DNA of 64,000 nt from the NCBI GenBank assembly GCA_965227695.1, contig OZ245760.1, positions 620,001 to 684,000 of the forward strand, written 5' to 3'. Numbering within the stretch: position 1 is the stretch's first letter; every line of letters begins with the position of its first letter. A program made the translations under genes and the position numbers. This document shows, piece after piece, positions 44,053-52,792 of the stretch. Origin of the DNA: UBA1858 sp965227695. Its GTDB lineage: Bacteria; Pseudomonadota; Gammaproteobacteria; UBA4575. The notes below the pieces were generated by a model that saw only the letters and a program-made list of their open reading frames with translations, did no database searches and was not told the origin of the DNA.

Positions 44053-45209
44053 GAATTTTTAAATAGGGCGCCTTTAGTCAGAAGTATGTGTAAAAGTTGA
44101 AAATTTTGATGCGTATGTCGGAAATCCCGATAATAATAACGATCATGACAACATAGTGTTTCAATCAGAGAATCATTGTCGGGAACACTTTCAATTTTTT
44201 CTCCGTTTACATAGAGTGCATGTTGCTTTTGCTGTTTGATGAATGCGAATCTTGAATTAAGGTTGCGCTGCATACAACCCCCGCTTGCCAGAAATTCTTT
44301 CAGTTCGTCAATGTTATAAGATGGATTTTCTTCGTTATGCGGTTGATAGTCAGGGAAGTCGTATTTTGGAGTTGTGATATAACGGCCAAACCAGTCCTCC
44401 AGGTCAGACTGATTTTCTATATACTGGCTTAATACTGTCTTTAATGTAGAAAACACTTCGGCGCTGATTTCCCCTGTGTTGTGCGCCGGCTTCAGTCCCG
44501 GGTCTGAGTAGCGTGTTGACTCATTTAATTTTTCACCAAGGTAGTCTGTATATTCCCTCAGGATATCGAGATGCGAAGGAGCACGAAAACCAACAGAACA
44601 GGTTAAACAATCATTGCTGGCGGCAATGCCATGATGTCCGATGCCTGGTGGAACATAGAGAATATCACCCGCTTCAAGCAGCCATGACTGTTGTGGCATG
44701 AAGTTTTGAAGAATTCTGACAGGTAGTCCGGAACAAATGGGAGACTGTTCATTATAGTGTCCTCCTATATGCCATAGTCGTTGTCCCTGAGCCTGTATCA
44801 GAAATACATCGTAGTTATCATAATGTGGGCCTACACCACCCCCTTTGCATGCATAACTGATCATCAGATCGTCAATGCGCCAGCGAGGGATAAAGTCGAA
44901 TAGCCTGAGTAAATCTTCCGCTTCAGGGATAAAGTGATCGACGGCTTGTACTAATAGTGTCCAATCTTCTGGTGGCAGGGTTGTGAAGTCGCGACTGCTG
45001 AATGGGCCATGCTTGAGTTGCCATGTGTCATTGTTGTTAATTACGATACGCGATTCTACATCCTGTTCACAGGCAAGGCCGGCCAGTTCTTGCGGGCTAA
45101 CTGGTGGGCAGATATCAGGGATAGCGTTACGAATTACAAGAGGTTTCTTCTGCCAGTACTGAGCAAGAAAATATTGTGCGCTCAGTTCTCCCAGTGGTGG
45201 TCTTGTCAT
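44049..45209 (-). CDS. roxA: Ribosomal protein uL16 3-hydroxylase RoxA (JmjC-like oxygenase)
   Basis: A 386-residue Fe(II)/2-oxoglutarate-dependent oxygenase, homologue of E. coli YcfD, which hydroxylates an arginine of ribosomal protein uL16. The JmjC core contains the HxD iron motif in GPHYDNYDVF, the partner FLIQAQGQRLWHIG, and the distal His in PPGIGHHGIA. The N terminus, YWQKKPLVIRNAIP, is also family-typical. It overlaps both neighbours by four bases (elaA and ndh), so it is translated as part of a tight four-gene operon. The requirement for O2 gives the cluster a respiratory theme. Confidence 0.93.
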   Translation of the reverse strand: MTRPPLGELSAQYFLAQYWQKKPLVIRNAIPDICPPVSPQELAGLACEQDVESRIVINNNDTWQLKHGPFSSRDFTTLPPEDWTLLVQAVDHFIPEAEDLLRLFDFIPRWRIDDLMISYACKGGGVGPHYDNYDVFLIQAQGQRLWHIGGHYNEQSPICSGLPVRILQNFMPQQSWLLEAGDILYVPPGIGHHGIAASNDCLTCSVGFRAPSHLDILREYTDYLGEKLNESTRYSDPGLKPAHNTGEISAEVFSTLKTVLSQYIENQSDLEDWFGRYITTPKYDFPDYQPHNEENPSYNIDELKEFLASGGCMQRNLNSRFAFIKQQKQHALYVNGEKIESVPDNDSLIETLCCHDRYYYRDFRHTHQNFQLLHILLTKGALFKNS

Positions 45210-45694
45210 TTCCCTGTACTTGCAAATTCAGGGTGTGGATGAATTCTAAGCATTTCTATATGTTCAATACCATCTTCAAGGTAGCCGTCAGAAATTTGGG
45301 AAAATCCAAAATTCTGATAAAAAGCCTTAAGGTACTGTTGTGCACTGATGCGTACATCGCTGTCAGACCAATGAGTCTGAATTTGTTTTAAGCACTGGAG
45401 TACAAGCTGATGCCCGATTCCCTGATGCCTGAATGGGTGATCTACCACCAAGCGACCAATGCTGGGTTCTTTATAACTGATCCCTGGTGCCAGTATGCGA
45501 GCATAGCCAATCAACTGATGTCCGGTGATACCCATGATATGCAGCGTTTCACCTTGACGGTCTTTGTCGTCGAGTTCTGAGTAAGGACAGGATTGCTCAA
45601 CGACAAAGACATTGATGCGCAGCCTCATGATTTCATATAACTCATCTATACCTAGCTGATTGAAAGGTTTGCATATCCATTCAATTGAATTCAT
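45206..45694 (-). CDS. elaA: GNAT acetyltransferase ElaA
   Basis: A 162-residue N-acetyltransferase with the GNAT acetyl-CoA motif A reading VVDHPFRHQGIGHQLVLQ (about 84-101). The N terminus, WICKPFNQLGIDELYEIMRLRINVF, and the block VFVVEQSCPYSELDDKD match the ElaA family. The acceptor is not established. It is the first gene of the elaA-roxA-ndh-dsbA-like operon and shares four bases with roxA. The divergent region to rluE, 45695-45978, is AT-rich and probably holds promoters for both genes. Confidence 0.92.
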   Translation of the reverse strand: MNSIEWICKPFNQLGIDELYEIMRLRINVFVVEQSCPYSELDDKDRQGETLHIMGITGHQLIGYARILAPGISYKEPSIGRLVVDHPFRHQGIGHQLVLQCLKQIQTHWSDSDVRISAQQYLKAFYQNFGFSQISDGYLEDGIEHIEMLRIHPHPEFASTGK

Positions 45695-45978
45695 GTTGAG
45701 TTAGAGTAGTCACATTTAATTAGTGCATAATCATTTACCATATTAAAGACAATAGCAATACAATAAATTATGTTGCTAATGTTTTGCTTTTTTGCATGTG
45801 GACAATTACTGCGCTAATAATATGAATCTATTTGATATGTTAGTATGGAATCAATATCGCCTGGTGAACAGAATTTTTCAACACCGACGCTGGATATCCG
45901 GGCAATATATGTGAATTTGGCAGTAACCTTTTTATGCTGCGTCACTAAATATTTGCGTTCTAAAATGATAGTTGTGAA

Positions 45979-46527
45979 ATGTTGATACTTCTGAATAAGC
46001 CTTATAATGTTCTCAGCCAGTTCACGGACAGCAGTGGGCGTGATACCTTGTCGAACTATGTAAATACCCCAAATGTTTATGCAGCTGGACGCCTTGATAA
46101 AGATAGCGAAGGCTTACTATTGCTGACAGATAACGGAAAACTTCAAAACAAGATTGCAAACCCACATAATAAACTGGAAAAATATTACTGGGTCCAGGTC
46201 GAAGGTATCGTCGAAGATGAAACGCTTGCGCGGTTGGCGCAGGGAGTCAGCCTAAAAGACGGGATAACTAAACCAGCGCGGGTAACCAGGATACAACCGC
46301 CTGAAGCTCTGTGGCCACGTAATCCGCCCGTCAGATACCGCAAGACTGTGCCTACACAATGGCTTGAAATAGTTATCAGTGAAGGCAAAAACAGACAGGT
46401 TCGCCGAATGACTGCATCTGTTGGCCATCCTGTGTTGAGACTGATTCGGCATCGGATTGGGCGATGGAAGCTGGGTGAGCTGAAGCCCGGAGAAACAGCA
46501 ACACTTAAAGGAATAATTTCACTATAA
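45979..46527 (+). CDS. rluE: 23S rRNA pseudouridine synthase RluE
   Basis: A 182-residue RsuA-family enzyme that isomerises a uridine in 23S rRNA. The catalytic Asp is in AAGRLDKDSEGLLLLT (about residue 41), and GKNRQVRRM, near residues 136-144, is the second family motif. There is no S4 domain, which with the short length fits RluE rather than RluB or RsuA. It is followed 32 bases later by the SIMPL-domain gene. Confidence 0.93.
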   Translation: MLILLNKPYNVLSQFTDSSGRDTLSNYVNTPNVYAAGRLDKDSEGLLLLTDNGKLQNKIANPHNKLEKYYWVQVEGIVEDETLARLAQGVSLKDGITKPARVTRIQPPEALWPRNPPVRYRKTVPTQWLEIVISEGKNRQVRRMTASVGHPVLRLIRHRIGRWKLGELKPGETATLKGIISL

Positions 46528-46559
46528 TGGCTGGAGTGGTTTAAACACGGGAGTCTACC

Positions 46560-47282
46560 ATGCCGGTCAATCAAAAGTCAGGGGCGCTCATACTGGGTCT
46601 GTTTATTTTTATGGGTTTGTCCACCCTGGGTTACTTTATCGCTGCGTCTGTCGTTGAGTTTAAACAGTTTGAACGCAGTGTCACTGTTAAAGGACTTTCT
46701 GAGCGTGAATATCCTGCGGATATTGTCATCTGGCCTATCCAGTTTGCCAGTGCCGATAATAATCTTGAGCAACTCTATTTGCGAATAGATGATCATGCGG
46801 CGCGGATTCAGGGCTTTTTAGAAAAAAATGATATTTCAGTTGATGAAATATCATTTTCTCTCCCCGCGATTACAGACAAGACAGCACAGCAGTATGGTGG
46901 GGGTCCGGCACCTCAATACAGGTACTCGGCGATACAGACGGTGACAGTGTATTCGGAGAATATTGATACTGTGCGCAATGTTATGAAAAAACTTTCTGAC
47001 CTTGGGAAACAGGGCATTGTTTTTACAGGTGGGGGGTATCAATACCAAACCGAGTATATATTCACGAGGTTAAACGAGGTGAAACCGGAAATGGTTGAAG
47101 AGGCGACACGTAAAGCAAGAGAAGTGGCAGTGAAATTTGCCAAAGACTCGCAAAGTACTCTTGGCAAAATTAAAAAGGCCTCGCAGGGTCAATTTAGTAT
47201 CACTGCACGTGATAAAAATAATCCCCATATTAAAAAGTCAGAGTTGTTTCCACTATTCAATATTATTTGTCTGATTAGTTAA
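46560..47282 (+). CDS. SIMPL (DUF541) domain protein with a C-terminal frameshift
   Basis: A 240-residue membrane-anchored periplasmic protein with an N-terminal membrane segment (about 8-30) and a SIMPL domain with the usual RSVTVKGLSEREYPAD opening. Up to PHIKK near residue 226 it follows the family, then ends SELFPLFNIICLIS, unlike any SIMPL protein I know. The minus-one frame from 47237 encodes VRVVSTIQYYLSD and a stop at 47276-47278, the expected ending. The switch falls in a run of five A's at 47232-47236, where six would restore the frame. Either an indel (biological or sequencing) has damaged the last 14 codons, or recoding occurs. Function of SIMPL proteins is unclear. Confidence 0.85.
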   Translation: MPVNQKSGALILGLFIFMGLSTLGYFIAASVVEFKQFERSVTVKGLSEREYPADIVIWPIQFASADNNLEQLYLRIDDHAARIQGFLEKNDISVDEISFSLPAITDKTAQQYGGGPAPQYRYSAIQTVTVYSENIDTVRNVMKKLSDLGKQGIVFTGGGYQYQTEYIFTRLNEVKPEMVEEATRKAREVAVKFAKDSQSTLGKIKKASQGQFSITARDKNNPHIKKSELFPLFNIICLIS

Positions 47283-47292
47283 TATCGTTACT

Positions 47293-47580
47293 ATGACTAT
47301 TAAAAATTTCCCGCATATCGCAATATTTCTTGGAATGTCTTTAATGTTGGTAGTCACTTTTGGCGGTAACACGGATGCGCCCGGTGGACCGAGATTGCCA
47401 TTACTGACACTCTTGCTGATATGTGAGTTTGCATTTTTTCTTACTGCGATTGGCGCCTATGTGTCATTGAAACAGCTTAAAGCAAACGGTTTTAGCTGGT
47501 CAGGCATGGTGGTGTCGGTTTTATGTGTATTATCTGCGTTTACATTTATGGTGAAAGGTTATCTATTATGGCCGTTATAA
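47293..47580 (+). CDS. Small three-segment membrane protein of unknown function
   Basis: I do not recognise this 95-residue protein. It has three hydrophobic segments (about 7-22, 34-55 and 72-92), separated by short loops, one of which contains GGNTDAPGGPRLP. It starts ten bases after the SIMPL gene stop (15 after the restored stop) and the two are likely one unit. Nothing indicates a substrate or partner. Confidence 0.65.
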   Translation: MTIKNFPHIAIFLGMSLMLVVTFGGNTDAPGGPRLPLLTLLLICEFAFFLTAIGAYVSLKQLKANGFSWSGMVVSVLCVLSAFTFMVKGYLLWPL

Positions 47581-47704
47581 AAAATGAGCATTAAATACAG
47601 TTTTTTATTGCGGTGAATGAGACTGGTGATAATTTGTAATTATAGTATGAAACATATGGCCATAGGGGGTGATCCACATCCGGGAGCGCATCTTGGTGAG
47701 TAAC

Positions 47705-48319
47705 ATGGCTGATGTCCCGGTATTTAGAACAATCGCGGAGCGCGATTACCAGTCTGTATATGTACGTATGGTTGAATTTACTAACCAACGCGATCCTGCA
47801 ACGTGCGACGAGGTCTGGTTTGTGGAGCATAACCCCGTATTTACAGTAGGCAGAAACGGGAATATAAGAAATTTACTTATTGATACAGATATTCCGTTAA
47901 TACAGTCAGATCGTGGCGGGGATATCACCTACCATGGCCCCGGACAGCTTGTGGTGTATTGTTTGCTCGACCTAAGGCGGCTCGGCTTTGGGGTTAGAGG
48001 GCTGGTGCATGGTCTGGAGGAGGTTGTGATAAATTATTTAAGTGAATTTTCTATACAGGGCCACAGGATAAACAAGGCACCAGGAGTATATGTGGATAAC
48101 CGGAAACTTGCTTCACTCGGTCTGCGTGTAAGGCATGGCTGCACATTTCACGGGTTGGCCATCAATATTAATATGAATCTTGAACCTTTTGGCTTTATCC
48201 ATCCATGTGGTTTAATGAATATGCAGGTGACGCAATTGGAAAGTCTGGGTATACAAGACACCCGTGATCAGGTAGCGTGTGCATTGTCTGCATTAATTAC
48301 CAGACAGTTCTATAAGTAG
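47705..48319 (+). CDS. lipB: Octanoyl-(acyl-carrier-protein) transferase LipB
   Basis: A 204-residue enzyme that transfers octanoate from ACP to lipoyl-domain lysines. Family motifs are DRGGDITYHGPGQLV, RKLASLGLRVRHGCTFHG and the nucleophile in IHPCGLMNMQVTQL (Cys near residue 165). ATG 47705 was chosen, as it gives the usual MADVPV start; a GTG nine bases upstream is possible. It lies 32 bases before lipA, but almost 10 kb from ybeD, to which it is usually adjacent. Likely targets in the window include GcvH. Confidence 0.96.
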   Translation: MADVPVFRTIAERDYQSVYVRMVEFTNQRDPATCDEVWFVEHNPVFTVGRNGNIRNLLIDTDIPLIQSDRGGDITYHGPGQLVVYCLLDLRRLGFGVRGLVHGLEEVVINYLSEFSIQGHRINKAPGVYVDNRKLASLGLRVRHGCTFHGLAININMNLEPFGFIHPCGLMNMQVTQLESLGIQDTRDQVACALSALITRQFYK

Positions 48320-48351
48320 TTTTATATTCATTAACAGAGTGTTTAATCAAT

Positions 48352-49302
48352 ATGGGCGCAGATACTAAACAGGCAGGTGTAAAACAGCGTGGTGCGGATA
48401 AGGTTTCAAGAATACCGGTAAAGATTCTGCCAGCCGAGAATGTATTGCGCAAGCCTGACTGGATTCGTGTAAAAATCAGCAATTCCCATCAGGTTTCAAC
48501 ACTGAGAAAAACAATAAAAGAACAGGGTCTTTACACTGTCTGTGAGGAGGCCTCGTGCCCCAATCTGAATGAATGCTATGCACACGGTACAGCAACATTT
48601 ATGATACTGGGAGATGTGTGTACACGACGCTGTCCATTTTGTGATGTAGCTCATGGGCGCCCACTGCCTCCCGATGAAGATGAACCACATAAACTTGCAG
48701 CAACAGTTAAACTAATGCAACTTAAGTATGTAGTAATTACTTCTGTTGATCGTGACGACCTCAAAGATGGAGGCGCTGGACATTTTCAGGCGTGTATAAA
48801 ACAGGTAAGAGAAATGAACCCCGGGATAAAAGTGGAGGTGCTCGTGCCAGACTTTCGCGGCCGGATGGATAGGGCGCTCGCAGCACTAAAGCCTCAGTTA
48901 CCAGATGTTTTCAATCATAATCTGGAAACAGTTCCCAGGTTATATCGGCAAGCACGACCAGGTTCCGATTATCAATGGTCATTATCGTTACTGCAAAAAT
49001 TCAAACAGGAAAATCCTCTTATACCAACCAAATCCGGTCTGATGCTTGGGTTGGGGGAAGATCTGGATGAGGTTAGAATGGTAATGCAGGATCTCCTGCG
49101 GCATGGGTGTGATATGTTAACTTTAGGGCAGTACCTGCAGCCTTCTAAACATCATTTACCCGTGCTTCGTTATGTAACACCGGATGAATTTGAGCAGCTA
49201 AAAAAAGATGGACTGGCGATGGGATTTTCAAATATCGCTAGCGGGCCGATGGTACGGTCATCCTACCATGCAGATCAACAGGCTGCCGGTTATGCAGACT
49301 GA
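48352..49302 (+). CDS. lipA: Lipoyl synthase LipA
   Basis: A 316-residue radical SAM enzyme that inserts two sulfurs into octanoyl-lysine. The auxiliary cluster motif is CEEASCPNLNEC (C-x4-C-x5-C, near residue 63), followed by the radical SAM triad CTRRCPFC, and the third cluster ligand RSSYHAD (Ser) at the C terminus. The family-specific TSVDRDDLKDGGAGHF is intact. It follows lipB by 32 bases and ends two bases from the convergent murU. Confidence 0.97.
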   Translation: MGADTKQAGVKQRGADKVSRIPVKILPAENVLRKPDWIRVKISNSHQVSTLRKTIKEQGLYTVCEEASCPNLNECYAHGTATFMILGDVCTRRCPFCDVAHGRPLPPDEDEPHKLAATVKLMQLKYVVITSVDRDDLKDGGAGHFQACIKQVREMNPGIKVEVLVPDFRGRMDRALAALKPQLPDVFNHNLETVPRLYRQARPGSDYQWSLSLLQKFKQENPLIPTKSGLMLGLGEDLDEVRMVMQDLLRHGCDMLTLGQYLQPSKHHLPVLRYVTPDEFEQLKKDGLAMGFSNIASGPMVRSSYHADQQAAGYAD

Positions 49303-49303
49303 C

Positions 49304-49984
49304 CTACGGATAAATAGTGCCGTCTGGAAACACTGCATACTTGTTTGCCTGATGTAGTCGACCAATAGTACCCACATCAATCCACACGCCCTCATATAAT
49401 TCAGCGCTGATATTACCGGTGTCAATGCATGTATTTATAACATCACGTAAAGGGAATACTCTTTTCTCATGCGTGAATAATGCGGGGTCAATGTAGGCAA
49501 TGCCACTATAGGTATAGCTTGAAGCAGAGGGATTCGGGAGATTAATTTCATCTGGGCGAAAATCTCCACCAGGATTATGTTCAGGGTTGTTTACCATGAT
49601 CATATGCAAGCAACCGCGGGCTAGACTGAAATTTGATTGCAGTGGTATTTCGCAATATATATCAGCACTAATGCCAACAAAAGGTTCACTTCCAAGCAGC
49701 GGTAAAGCATGGGCAATGCCGCCGCCTGTCTCAAGAGCCTGCTCGCCCTCGTCCGAGTAATATATAGGGATACCGTAATGAGCGCCATTTCCGAGATATT
49801 GTCGAATTTTCTCACCCAGATGTGCTGTATTGATAATGATAGACTCAAAACCCGCAGAGACGCACCTCTTTATGTGGTGTTCTATTAATGTATTGCTGCC
49901 AACACGTACCAGTGGCTTGGGCAGTGTATCCGTTAGCGGCCTGAGCCTGCGACCACGTCCGGCCGCAAAAATCATAGCCTTCAT
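49304..49984 (-). CDS. murU: N-acetylmuramate alpha-1-phosphate uridylyltransferase MurU
   Basis: A 226-residue nucleotidyltransferase that makes UDP-MurNAc from MurNAc-1-phosphate in peptidoglycan recycling. The N-terminal motif is AAGRGRRLRPLTDTLPKPL (about 7-25), with GGGIAHALPL and GISADIY, where the second Asp coordinates Mg2+. The gene overlaps amgK by four bases, and the two encode successive steps bypassing de novo UDP-MurNAc synthesis, which can affect fosfomycin sensitivity. In Pseudomonas these genes lie by lptD; here they are near lipA. It is convergent with lipA with one base between. Confidence 0.94.
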   Translation of the reverse strand: MKAMIFAAGRGRRLRPLTDTLPKPLVRVGSNTLIEHHIKRCVSAGFESIIINTAHLGEKIRQYLGNGAHYGIPIYYSDEGEQALETGGGIAHALPLLGSEPFVGISADIYCEIPLQSNFSLARGCLHMIMVNNPEHNPGGDFRPDEINLPNPSASSYTYSGIAYIDPALFTHEKRVFPLRDVINTCIDTGNISAELYEGVWIDVGTIGRLHQANKYAVFPDGTIYP

Positions 49985-50952
49985 GACGGGTTGCCAATTA
50001 TCTGGCTTAGCATATTAAATTCAGGATATTTTTTGCTCGCACTAATGATATAAGATAAGGTTCTCGGGATGTCATTAAGATAGCCTGATTTCCCGTCACG
50101 ATAGTGTAGACGACAGAAAATGCCAACCGCCTTTAAGTGCCGTTGCATTCCCATCAGGTCAAACCAGCGGACAAATTGTTCAAAGCGGTAATGCCGACAC
50201 TGATGGTGGTGGAAATATTTCAGCCATGCGTCGATGCTCTCCTTAGGCCAGTCAATATAGCAATCTCTAAGCAGTGACACCAGGTCATATGTTATTGCGC
50301 CTTTTACAGCATCCTGAAAGTCAATTATGCCTAAATGATCGTTTTCCAAAACCATCAGGTTTCTAGAATGATAGTCCCGGTGTACGAACACCTGGGGTTG
50401 TTCCAGTGCATTGGTCAGTAATGATTGAAAGCATGTTTGCATCTTCCCGACTTGTTGGGTGGTTAATGTTAGCTGTCGATGTTTTGCCAGGTACCAGTCG
50501 GTGAAAAGTTGCATTTCGGATTGCAGTAAATTTGAATCATATAAGGGCAGACTGTCGGTATTGATTTCCTGCAGGTCAATTATATGGTGCATTGCGCGTC
50601 TGTAGAAATATCCCGCGGTGGACTGATTGAGTCTGTCCAGTAATAACTGATCACCAAAGTCCTGCTGAATATAAAACCCCTTCTCCAGGGAAAAGTGATA
50701 GATATGAGGAACTGGTATTGAATTTTTTGCCAGTAGTGAGGCGATTTTGATAAAGGGCTGGCTATTCTCCAGGTGCGGAGGTGCGTCTACTGCAATCAGT
50801 GTTCTGTCTTTGCCGTTGAATGCGTGTTTGGCAATAAAACGGAAATAGCGTCTGAAACTTGCATCACCACTGACCGGCTGTAACGAACCCGGCGCAATCG
50901 CGTAAAACTGGCAAATCCATGTACGTAATAGCTCAAAACGTTCATCGGTCAT
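49981..50952 (-). CDS. amgK: Anomeric MurNAc/GlcNAc kinase AmgK
   Basis: A 323-residue aminoglycoside-phosphotransferase-fold kinase that phosphorylates the anomeric carbon of N-acetylmuramate. The catalytic loop is VHRDYHSRNLMV (Asp near residue 200) and the metal-binding motif is GIIDFQDAV (Asp near residue 218). The N terminus contains SGDASFRRYFRF, the typical nucleotide-binding start of this branch. It overlaps murU, the next enzyme. Length is normal. A generic phosphotransferase is the alternative, but the murU overlap makes AmgK the better call. Confidence 0.92.
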   Translation of the reverse strand: MTDERFELLRTWICQFYAIAPGSLQPVSGDASFRRYFRFIAKHAFNGKDRTLIAVDAPPHLENSQPFIKIASLLAKNSIPVPHIYHFSLEKGFYIQQDFGDQLLLDRLNQSTAGYFYRRAMHHIIDLQEINTDSLPLYDSNLLQSEMQLFTDWYLAKHRQLTLTTQQVGKMQTCFQSLLTNALEQPQVFVHRDYHSRNLMVLENDHLGIIDFQDAVKGAITYDLVSLLRDCYIDWPKESIDAWLKYFHHHQCRHYRFEQFVRWFDLMGMQRHLKAVGIFCRLHYRDGKSGYLNDIPRTLSYIISASKKYPEFNMLSQIIGNPS

Positions 50953-51137
50953 ATGGTTTATATCGGATGATGTAATTACAAAAGTTCTCTGTTAGGGTGA
51001 GTTGAGTAATATTGCCTGACCAATAATCAACAAAGGTAGTAAATTAAATAGTGAAGCTGCCGATAGCTAACAAGTGTCAATTATAAGTCAGTGATAGGCT
51101 GATGATATCGTAAATTTCCAACTGGTTGGAGAATTCT

Positions 51138-52787
51138 ATGAAAGCATCCGAGTTGTTCATTAAATGTCTTGAAAATGAGGAGGTTGAGTTTATATTTGGT
51201 ATTCCGGGTGAGGAGAATCTTGATGTGATGGATGCTTTGCTTGGTAGTCGGATCAGGTTTATTACGACACGCCATGAACAAGGGGCAGCCTTTATGGCGG
51301 ATGTCTATGGCAGGCTGACGGGCAAAGCGGGTGTTTGTCTGGCGACGCTTGGGCCGGGGGCGACAAATTTGATAACCGGATTTGCAGATGCCAATATGGA
51401 CCGGGCGCCAATTGTTGCGATTGCAGGCCAGGGGGCGACAACCCGTATGCATAAGGAAAGTCACCAGGTGCTGGATCTGGTTAATTTGTTTGAACCCATA
51501 TCAAAATACAGTACGCAAATACGAGCACCACAAATCATTCCCGAGGTTGTAAGAAAGGCCTTTAAAGATGCCCAGGTAGAAAAGCCGGGCGGAAGTTTTA
51601 TTGATTTTCCGGAAAACATTGCCGCTACGATTTTACCTGAAGAAAAAACACCCCTGAAAGTTCAGTCGCCTCTGCCACCTGTTCCTTCACCAGGTAAGAT
51701 TAAACAGGCCGCTGAAGTGATAAGTCAGGCCAATTATCCAATCATTATGGCGGGCAATGGTGTTATCCGTAATCGGGCTTCTGAACAGCTGGTCAATTTT
51801 GCCGAAACTCTAAATATAGCCGTCGCTACTACATTTATGGCTAAAGGTGTTATCCCATTTAGTCATAACTTGTCTCTGGGTACAGTGGGCCTGCAGGCCA
51901 AAGATTACGTAGCTTGTGGGTTTGAAAGAGCTGATGTAATTATTTGTATCGGCTTTGATATGGTTGAATTTCACCCTCATATCTGGCACAAGTACAAAGA
52001 CAAGAAAATAATACATATTGATATGAGTCCCGCAGAAGTAGACGAGCACTATATTTTGGAAGTCGGTGTCACCGGCGATATTAATTCTGCTTTGCCACAA
52101 ATTGCCAGTCTTGCCAGGCCGCATGTTGGTGATTTTAATGATGAATTGCGCGCTACAATCGTTCAGGAACTCAATGAGCATGCCAGCGATACCGGCTTTC
52201 CACTGAAACCACAAAAGATTATTTGTGATTTGCGCACAGTACTTAACGAGTCTGATGTGGTTGTCTCGGACGTTGGCGCACATAAGATGTGGATGGCTCG
52301 TATGTATCAGGCTGAACGTCCAAACACCTGTATTATCTCTAATGGATTTGCCGCTATGGGAATCGGCCTGCCCGGTGCAATTGCCGCTAAATTGGTGAAT
52401 CCCAAAATTACTGCATTAACAGTAACAGGGGATGCAGGGTTTATGATGAATTCACAGGAGATTGAAACAGCACTACGTATTGGTGTCCCCGTCATTATTT
52501 TGATCTGGAATGATAGTGAGTACGGTTTAATCAAGTGGCATCAAATGCGCAAACTGGGGCGGTGCAGCCATATCGACTTTACTAACCCTGATTTCGTCAA
52601 ATATGCAGAAAGCTTTGGAGCCAAAGGCTACAGAATTCATGCCGCGGATGAACTAATTCCGACATTAAAGCAGGCAATTGCAGATGAGACGGTTGTCGTC
52701 ATTGATTGCCCTGTGGATTATTCAGAAAATATGAAATTAACTGAACAGCTCAGTGGGCTTGTCACGGGTGTTGTCCCGGAGGGGTAG
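51138..52787 (+). CDS. Acetolactate synthase-like ThDP-dependent enzyme
   Basis: A 549-residue thiamine-diphosphate enzyme of the acetolactate synthase group. The ThDP-activating Glu is in RHEQGAAFMADVYGR (about residue 48), the middle domain follows, and the ThDP/Mg2+ site reads GDAGFMMNSQEIETA to WNDSEYGL. No regulatory subunit gene is adjacent, and the gene is not in an ilv operon. It is six bases from an aldehyde dehydrogenase gene. This suggests a decarboxylation of a 2-oxo acid followed by oxidation of the aldehyde; a true acetolactate synthase is the other possibility. ATG 51138 is preferred to the in-frame 51126 for its spacing to TTGGAGA. Confidence 0.85.
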   Translation: MKASELFIKCLENEEVEFIFGIPGEENLDVMDALLGSRIRFITTRHEQGAAFMADVYGRLTGKAGVCLATLGPGATNLITGFADANMDRAPIVAIAGQGATTRMHKESHQVLDLVNLFEPISKYSTQIRAPQIIPEVVRKAFKDAQVEKPGGSFIDFPENIAATILPEEKTPLKVQSPLPPVPSPGKIKQAAEVISQANYPIIMAGNGVIRNRASEQLVNFAETLNIAVATTFMAKGVIPFSHNLSLGTVGLQAKDYVACGFERADVIICIGFDMVEFHPHIWHKYKDKKIIHIDMSPAEVDEHYILEVGVTGDINSALPQIASLARPHVGDFNDELRATIVQELNEHASDTGFPLKPQKIICDLRTVLNESDVVVSDVGAHKMWMARMYQAERPNTCIISNGFAAMGIGLPGAIAAKLVNPKITALTVTGDAGFMMNSQEIETALRIGVPVIILIWNDSEYGLIKWHQMRKLGRCSHIDFTNPDFVKYAESFGAKGYRIHAADELIPTLKQAIADETVVVIDCPVDYSENMKLTEQLSGLVTGVVPEG

Positions 52788-52792
52788 TTAGC

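Noticed and set aside
45695..45978. Possible small RNA or tRNA gene in the longest gene-free stretch
   Set aside because: The sequence is AT-rich with no cloverleaf, T-loop consensus or terminator; a divergent promoter region is the simplest reading.
47220..47282. Programmed -1 frameshifting as the main explanation for the SIMPL ending
   Set aside because: The heptamer is T-AAA-AAG rather than A-AAA-AAG, no stem-loop is evident downstream, and such recoding is not known for the family; a simple indel is likelier.
51810..52283. 157-codon frame antisense inside the ALS-like gene
   Set aside because: No family resemblance, and the plus-strand gene is intact across the whole region.
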